A DNA stretch of 64,000 nt from positions 5,334,501-5,398,500 of the forward strand of contig OX438760.1 of the NCBI GenBank assembly GCA_949316235.1, in the 5' to 3' direction. Origin of the DNA: Oegoconia quadripuncta. Lineage: Eukaryota; Arthropoda; Insecta; Lepidoptera; Autostichidae. This document shows positions 58,471-64,000 of the stretch, piece by piece (position 1 is the first letter of the stretch; every line of letters starts with the position of its first letter). The translations under genes and the position numbers were made by a program. The notes under the pieces were generated by a model that saw only the letters and a list, made by a program, of their open reading frames with translations, was not told where the DNA came from and made no database searches.

Positions 58471-58802
58471 GACCCGTATTAATAAACCAATCTCAATAAA
58501 AGTCTTGAAGCTGGATCACCCGAGATGCGTCTTAAGAAGTTGACGCTATCTCAAGCTCCGTGCTAATTTATAAACCAATCTTGAGGTCTACTCAGCTGAG
58601 ATCACTTTACAAGTATTCGTCTCAGCGGCGAATGAATGATAGTCTTGAGTTTCGTTTATTAATACGCGCACCTCGCAAGTGAGTACTGTTTGAGTATGCA
58701 CGTGCTTTTCAGGTCTCAAGTTAGGTTTATTAATCAACACGTTTACTTGACACCGGTCACAAGATTGTTCTCAGTCTTGAGAATTGTTTAATAATACGGG
58801 CC
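58471..58802 (-). mobile_element. MITE family M1, complete, 332 bp
   Basis: Ends GACCCGTATTAATAAACCAA and, inverted, GGCCCGTATTATTAAACAAT. A TA dinucleotide abuts both ends (58469-58470 and 58803-58804). The interior is the inverse of the 29343 copy (landmarks GATGCGTCTTAAGAAGTTGA and TCTACTCAGCTGAGAT). No open frame is present, so it needs a transposase from elsewhere. Confidence 0.82.
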
Positions 58803-58804
58803 TA

Positions 58805-59548
58805 AGTCACTTGAGAATAGGGTTGCCAGATCATAATTTGAAAAAGGAAGGCTGAAGAGCCTTAAAACCGTGAAGGTACTAATTAGTAAATACAAAGAGC
58901 GAGTGTGTTCCGCAGTAGCACAAATGGGTTATAACTCAGTGTGGCACATCACTCAAAGAGCGAAACAAGTACGAGTGCATAAAAGTACGCGCATATTCCT
59001 GTCTGCGTGTACATTTGTGGTCAATCGTGAGTGAAAAGTGTCGGTTGTTGATACAGCTAGTGTTGAGTAGTAATTATGATAACAAGTGATAATGATGTGA
59101 CAAAAGGAAAAAAGCAGTGCATAGGAAGTTCCACTACAGGTAACGCTTTGGAATACAATTTTTTTGTTTTTCCATTAAATGTGCCCTAACACGAGATATT
59201 TCGAGATCCACTCGGACGAAGCCGCGGGCGAAAACCTAGATAGTAATAAAACAATAAATAAGATCCAACATTTATTAAATTTGTACAATTTACACATAAC
59301 ACCGAGTCACCACATTCGCTAGGTACATAATACCTACCCGTGCAATTAAGCTATACAAAATATTTAGTAATACAATGCGTCAAAAATGGAATATAGATAT
59401 CGTCATAAAAATATTTGGGTAGCATTCGTAATATCATTTTAAATATATTAAATTGTAGAGTGTTGTAGGTCATAAGAATACTTGGTATTTTTCATATATT
59501 TATAATACATTATCATTTAGGTATCTATTTTAGTGAGGTGATTCAAAG
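58805..59548. other. Possible first-exon-like region plus repeats
   Basis: A short frame from ATG 59076 (MITSDNDVTKGKKQCIGSST) reaches a good donor-like CAG/GTAACG at 59139-59140. Upstream, AGGGTTGCCAGATC (58821) starts a moderately GC-rich leader-like stretch. The repeat phrase GACGAAGCCGCGGGCGAAAA follows at 59215. It could be the first exon of a gene extending beyond the window or of a mobile element. Confidence 0.25.
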
Positions 59549-59935
59549 CCAATGGTGTCGATTCGGTTGGCACGCGCCTAAAACTAAATTTAAGCGCGAC
59601 TATCGTGTTCCGACTACGGCCACACAAAATGATGTCGTCCATTTTGTGTGGCCGTAGTCAGAGTGTCATGTTACTTTAGTTCTTCTTAAATATTATTCCC
59701 AAAGGTTTTGGGGAGATCATGTGTAGACATCACAAATAGTTTATTTAAAACATTTAATATGTACTCTACACCAAGTTCCTTGTATAAACAGTAAAGCGTA
59801 TTTGATTGATTGACAACTATATAAAGTCGTTTAATTTCTGAACGAACTGACAGAACTAAAATGTCATGTCGCCCCTGTGCGGTGGTAGTCGAAAAAGGAT
59901 TTAGTTTAAGCTGTGCCAACCGAAATGAAATCATT
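59549..59935. mobile_element. MITE family M2, long member with LINE tail inside
   Basis: The left end CCAATGGTGTCGATTCGGTT, then GGCACGCGCCTAAAACTAAA, has a weaker inverse near 59895-59935 (TTTAGTTTAAGCTGTGCCAA, CCGAAATG). An inner inverted pair, GACTACGGCCACACAAAATG and CATTTTGTGTGGCCGTAGTC, lies at 59612-59660. A family-L LINE tail (AAACAGTAAAGCGTATTTGA, TTGATTGA) sits at 59785-59812. Confidence 0.5.
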
Positions 59936-59939
59936 ATTT

Positions 59940-60640
59940 CCCTATAAAAATACTTAAGATACAACAAATAATAAAATTCTAAGTAGGTTTTACATCGTAT
60001 TTAGGCAGAGATTTCTACGTTATACTCGTATAAAAGTAGTATAACTAAGGAACTTAAACATTAATAAAAGAAAATCATAACAACCTCACGAAAGTGCACG
60101 ATGTTTATATGAAATGAAAATGAATTCGCTTCCGAATCACCCCACAACATATACAACCGAATAATCACAATTAAGAAAAACATTCATTTCATCGTTTCAT
60201 AAATAAATAAAAAATGTCGCGTTAAAAAGTGCAGTCACACCTCAAGTTCAAACAATTTACAATTTTTGAACGCCTCTAAATTACTAAATATAATTCTTAC
60301 CAAAGTATATATGAGTAGTACTCGATATTTACCTTGACTAAAAAGGGATTCGATAAAATCTAAATTGTTTGAGCTGGAGATAAGGGCGTATACAGGGAGA
60401 AGGGTTTACAATCAAATGACGCTAGATGGCTTTGTTATGAAAAATTATGCATTCTAATAAATTAAACACGCGGGAAAACACGCATCTAACACAGAGGGCG
60501 ATACTGCTAAGTGTGCCTAATGCTGCAATCAAAACGGAATCTTATTCGTATTATCACATAAGGACTATTTATTGACTGTATTGTACATTGACTGCACTTT
60601 GAACGTGTACACCTGCTACCACATTTTATATGGTACAAGC
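59940..60640. other. Intergenic, nothing recognised
   Basis: AT-rich sequence with no coding signal. Confidence 0.4.
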
Positions 60641-60644
60641 GAAA

Positions 60645-60820
60645 CTGGCGGTACTAGAAGAATTGATTACGGAACTCCGAAAAACCAGACGTTATGTATT
60701 AAGCTGCCGCCAGAGCAAGAGGTAGCTATGAAATATTTAGCCGAAGATGATAGTGACATACAAACAACAGCTAACTCTCAACGCTATGTGAATGAATTAT
60801 CAACTATTCATATCACGTAG
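60645..60820 (+). other. Unrecognised coding-like fragment
   Basis: The frame ends at TAG 60818-60820 and has a protein-like composition (GTRRIDYGTPKNQTLCIKLP, PEQEVAMKYLAEDDSDI, NSQRYVNELS). It is unlike the low-complexity frames around it. I do not recognise it and see no flanking exon. It may be a terminal piece of a mobile-element or host exon. Confidence 0.25.
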
Positions 60821-60990
60821 TGCTCTCTCATTGGCATTAGCTAGAAAATCTGGCCATCTAGACAGGGCGGTCTGGTGGCAACCTCCTTGTGTACTGGTTA
60901 GTTTACAATAAGCTTCTGTAATGCTTGTTCATTTTGACGAACGCGGGCGGCTATATAAAACCTTAATACAAATTACTCGACGCAGCATTT

Positions 60991-61069
60991 TGGTACGAAT
61001 GCGATGATACAAAATTTTAATAATTTATGCCATAAATTATTAAAATTTTGTATCATCGCATTCGTACCA
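60991..61069. repeat. Near-perfect 79-bp palindrome
   Basis: TGGTACGAATGCGATGATAC, AAAATTTTAATAATTTATG is mirrored exactly around a single central C (61030). There is effectively no loop. Confidence 0.93.
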
Positions 61070-61209
61070 TAAATTTTATGGTAATGTTTCTCCACTTTGA
61101 TACCCGTGCAAATACGTATTTCTGCGCAATCAAACCGCCGTTGTAAATGAACTAGCACTAAGTGTGTATATGCATATCCAGAAGACCAATAGCGGGCAGA
61201 ATCGACCGA

Positions 61210-61440
61210 ATTATTTTGATTTTAAGTGAAGATAAGAGCGTTCACCCGCCTACAACTTATTTGGAGGACTGGCACTCTTATTTTGAACGGCCGGCAATGC
61301 ATTGGCGGTACACTTGGATAAGATGTTACTAGCTGGCCAGGCGAAATATGTCCTAATACTAAATATGTACCCCGCTGGAATTCGAATATGTGACCACTGT
61401 TTGGTAAACATTGTTGTTTACATTGAGCTACAAAGATCGT
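61210..61440 (-). mobile_element. SINE S1, minus strand, old and diverged
   Basis: Recognisable inverse landmarks: AAGTGAAGATAAG, TTATTTGGAGGACTGGC, ACTAGCTGGCCAGGCG, TATGTACCCCGCTGGAATTC and GTTTACATTGAGCTAC. The B-box has several changes. Confidence 0.65.
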
Positions 61441-61444
61441 CAAA

Positions 61445-62660
61445 ACGTCAGATGGAAATACTAAGAAACAGTCAAGAGCTATATTGACGCTTCTAATAAC
61501 GGCTATCAAACGCTGCGATTGGATCACTGGATATGTATACACATTAACACGACACAAAAAAAATATTAACGATCAATCCCTAGTATAACCACGTATTCAT
61601 AAGTATCGCATTTCATTTGTCTACTCTATATGGACCTAAAAATTTATTACAGAATAAAACAAAATATTAATGAGCCATGAGTACAACCAGCCTCACAAGT
61701 GTGACTGAACGTTATTGCTTACAATAAGGCATAAACATGTCCAACATTTATCTACCTACCGTACACAGTTTAAACATCTCCATTTCAATATCAAACGTGC
61801 ATAGAATTTTGAATAAATATGTGCTTCACATGAATGTACATACAATAAATAAATTTACTTATAAGATTTAAATATATAATAATAACTATGTAACACTACA
61901 AGTGAGCGTATAAAATAAAGTTACAACCGATATATCTACCTGTTTCATTTGCACTACCTATATTAACATTTGCGACAGTGAGGACCAATATATGATTGTC
62001 GCGTTCCACAAAATCATATCTCCTTAATTTCAGCGAAAAAGAAAAACAAAGACACAACTTACATACAAGCACCTGGTTAGTCGAACATAATAAAACTTTG
62101 CCACCTCAATGGCACCAAATCTAAGACAGTCGAATAACGACATGTCAGATTTGCCATTGGCCGCTTCTAAAACATGACATATTGCACAAATAGGACGAAC
62201 GAAGAAACGAAAGGATCAAAAAATGTACATATTATACAAAACTTTAAACTATTGCCTGTAACACAATTCACTGTTTTATAAGGTCGGCATCAAAATTGTA
62301 TAACACCCACATGGTCGGAAAACGAACCTTATGACATAGCATAGATTCACGTCAACCTGCATCATTAAGGTAAAATTAACTTTATAACAATATAAATTAA
62401 GACAATTTTCCTTTGATGCGTATATTAATTTAACCACCTTCACTGCCAATAAAAATTTGTTGCAGTCATTGTGAAATTCCGATTAATATCGAGGCATACA
62501 ATATTACTATGTACCGAAAGGTACATAATGATGAAGCTTTTGCGTGTAATCAGTACTTCACTGCGTGTAATGTTAAACTGGAGATCCATTTTGAAGCGCT
62601 TGGCAGGACGTCAATTTTCCAAAAAATAAAATACTCCAAATGCGTATCAATGAACGAACA
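61445..62660. other. Intergenic, nothing recognised
   Basis: AT-rich sequence with no coding signal. Only short frames are present. Confidence 0.4.
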
Positions 62661-62664
62661 AAAA

Positions 62665-62808
62665 TATTTCGGACACTTACACCAATTATCTAATTTGCCT
62701 GTACTATAGATACATAATAATATGTCCGGGATGCGAACCCGTTACCGTTGGGTGCCGTTGGTTTTAAAGGCACAGTCACTACCAACCAACTACTCCAATC
62801 GGTCGTCG
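62665..62808 (-). mobile_element. SINE S2, minus strand, diverged
   Basis: CGGACACTTACACCAATTAT at the 3' side, GGGATGCGAACCCGTTACCG at the B-box and ACTCCAATCGGTCGTC at the head. Most of the body is deleted. Confidence 0.65.
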
Positions 62809-62809
62809 C

Positions 62810-63360
62810 AATATTTTTTCTATCATTTCCAGTTTCGTCCGTATATGCATTTAGAAAGCGCGTGAGCGTTTGAAAATTAATCTCCAGATTCGAACTTTCA
62901 TGAGTACGGTTTGACTATCTGTCACGTGATGAGTTTCATATTATGATCACTAATATTCCAACTGTTTTCGAGATAACTACGTACCTAACTTTGAACTAGC
63001 GCATCATTGTAATATAATGTCATAGTGTCAAACTCCGTCCGTGATAAAAAGACTTAGCTGTGGGTCACTGCCTGTCAAAAATTACATACTACAAAAAAAA
63101 AACAATTATTATTATTATTTACGGTCACTTTCCATTATGTTTACGGTAAAATCTATAGTTCCAAAAGATAAAAATACTTTAATATAGTTAAAACTTTTTT
63201 CTTTTTTCAAAATTGGAAATTGTTAAACCGGACTTAATTCAATACTTAATAAAAACTTCATAAAAATCCATTCAGTACTTTTCCGTGGTACGCGCTCAAC
63301 AAACAAACGACTTTGTTACACATACATAAGCTCACGGCTATTTTCCGTTGGAGTAGCCTG
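62810..63360. other. Intergenic, nothing recognised
   Basis: AT-rich sequence. AAAAATCCATTCAGTACTTT with GCGCTCAACAAACAAACGAC near 63265-63310 resembles the 3100-type repeat. Confidence 0.4.
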
Positions 63361-63364
63361 AGAC

Positions 63365-63850
63365 TATATTTCTTTCCACTTTTGCTTCTTCCACTCTCAT
63401 CAAATGCTTCATACACGCTCGTCGGTTAATGGACGACCGCACCTAACCTTATGTGATTACGTCCGTCACTTGATTGACGTACGTCACTTCTTGGTCGACC
63501 TTTACCGATCCTTCCATTCACACTTTCGTTATTCTCATTTCACTCATTCGTTCCATATGCGAAGACCACCTTAACGTACCTCTTTCTATATTACTCACTA
63601 CGTCATCTCGCACACCACACCTTTCTCATGTGCTAACCTAACCTTTTGTGACTACGTCCGTCACTTGATTGACGTACGTCCCTTCTTGGTCGACCTTTAC
63701 CGACCCTTCCATTCACACTTTCGTTATTCTCCTTTCACTCATTCGTTCCACATGCGAAGACCACCTTAACGTACCGTTTTCTATATTACTCACTACGTCA
63801 TCTTGCACGCCACACATTTGTCATGTGCATAGATAAACGGCGACATGGGC
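63365..63850 (-). pseudogene. LINE reverse-transcriptase C-terminus with tandem duplication
   Basis: On the minus strand the frame reads HMERMSEMRITK, VTYVNQVTDVI and finally NRRACMKHLMRVEEAKVERN, the pattern of a common lepidopteran LINE ORF2 C-terminus (R-W-x-x-H-x-x-R-M, R-R-x-C-M-K-x-L-M). Stops and frame changes break it. A segment of about 193 bp is present twice in tandem: ACTACGTCCGTCACTTGATT recurs 63645 versus 63458 (variant ATTACGTCC), and TTCACACTTTCGTTATTCTC recurs at both 63514 and 63713. The 5' part of the element would lie to the right of or beyond the window. Confidence 0.65.
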
Positions 63851-64000
63851 TCAAGGAAATTCGATAAATAACACTTCTATTTTCTCTTTTGATAGTTCTA
63901 TGCATTACACGCAAATCGGTACGCAGCTGAAGACTCAAAGGCAATGAACTTATTTGACTACATGTCACAATCAGTCTACTAGAGGGAACCCTGGCTTTCC

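Overview
The window is almost certainly nuclear DNA of a moth or butterfly (Lepidoptera). It is AT-rich, has spliced genes with GT/AG introns, and is packed with element types I know from lepidopteran genomes: three families of tRNA-derived SINEs, LINE 3' ends with microsatellite tails, a mariner element, several MITE families and long fold-back repeats. Nothing looks bacterial, and most open frames are chance frames or transposon debris.

The only host gene I can model completely is on the + strand at 30390-55746. It has nine coding exons whose phases fit at every junction and give 471 residues: a signal peptide, a Pro/Thr-rich linker, an alpha/alpha-barrel region, and a C-terminal domain like that of the cobalamin carriers (transcobalamin, intrinsic factor). 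It appears to be the orthologue of the uncharacterised Drosophila protein CG3556. Its promoter-proximal sequence (29815-30325) has a diverged second copy 28.5 kb upstream (1255-1915).

Intron 6 of this gene is about 15 kb. It holds a 2.3-kb tandem array with a 51-bp monomer and a 223-bp higher-order unit, and a DNA transposon with two same-strand proteins: a six-exon DUF4806-type protein (41766-46096) overlapping by 35 bp, in another frame, a 703-residue intact CACTA/En-Spm-type transposase (46062-48173). Downstream in the same intron come a fold-back with a (CA)50 loop, a locally triplicated transposase scrap, a second fold-back, and a second tandem array (124-bp unit) with an inverted part. 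Both arrays share a GGGCCAAC-type core.

Left of the gene (1-30 kb) there is no convincing host gene. This part records successive insertions: a mariner with one premature stop inside a SINE, a SINE split by a LINE, a SINE split by another SINE, and a nearly perfect 267-bp-arm inverted repeat at 16341-16997. Right of the gene (56-64 kb) are MITEs, a 79-bp palindrome, and the antisense tail of a LINE reverse-transcriptase frame with an internal tandem duplication. Family names come from recognising sequence patterns and were not checked by database search.
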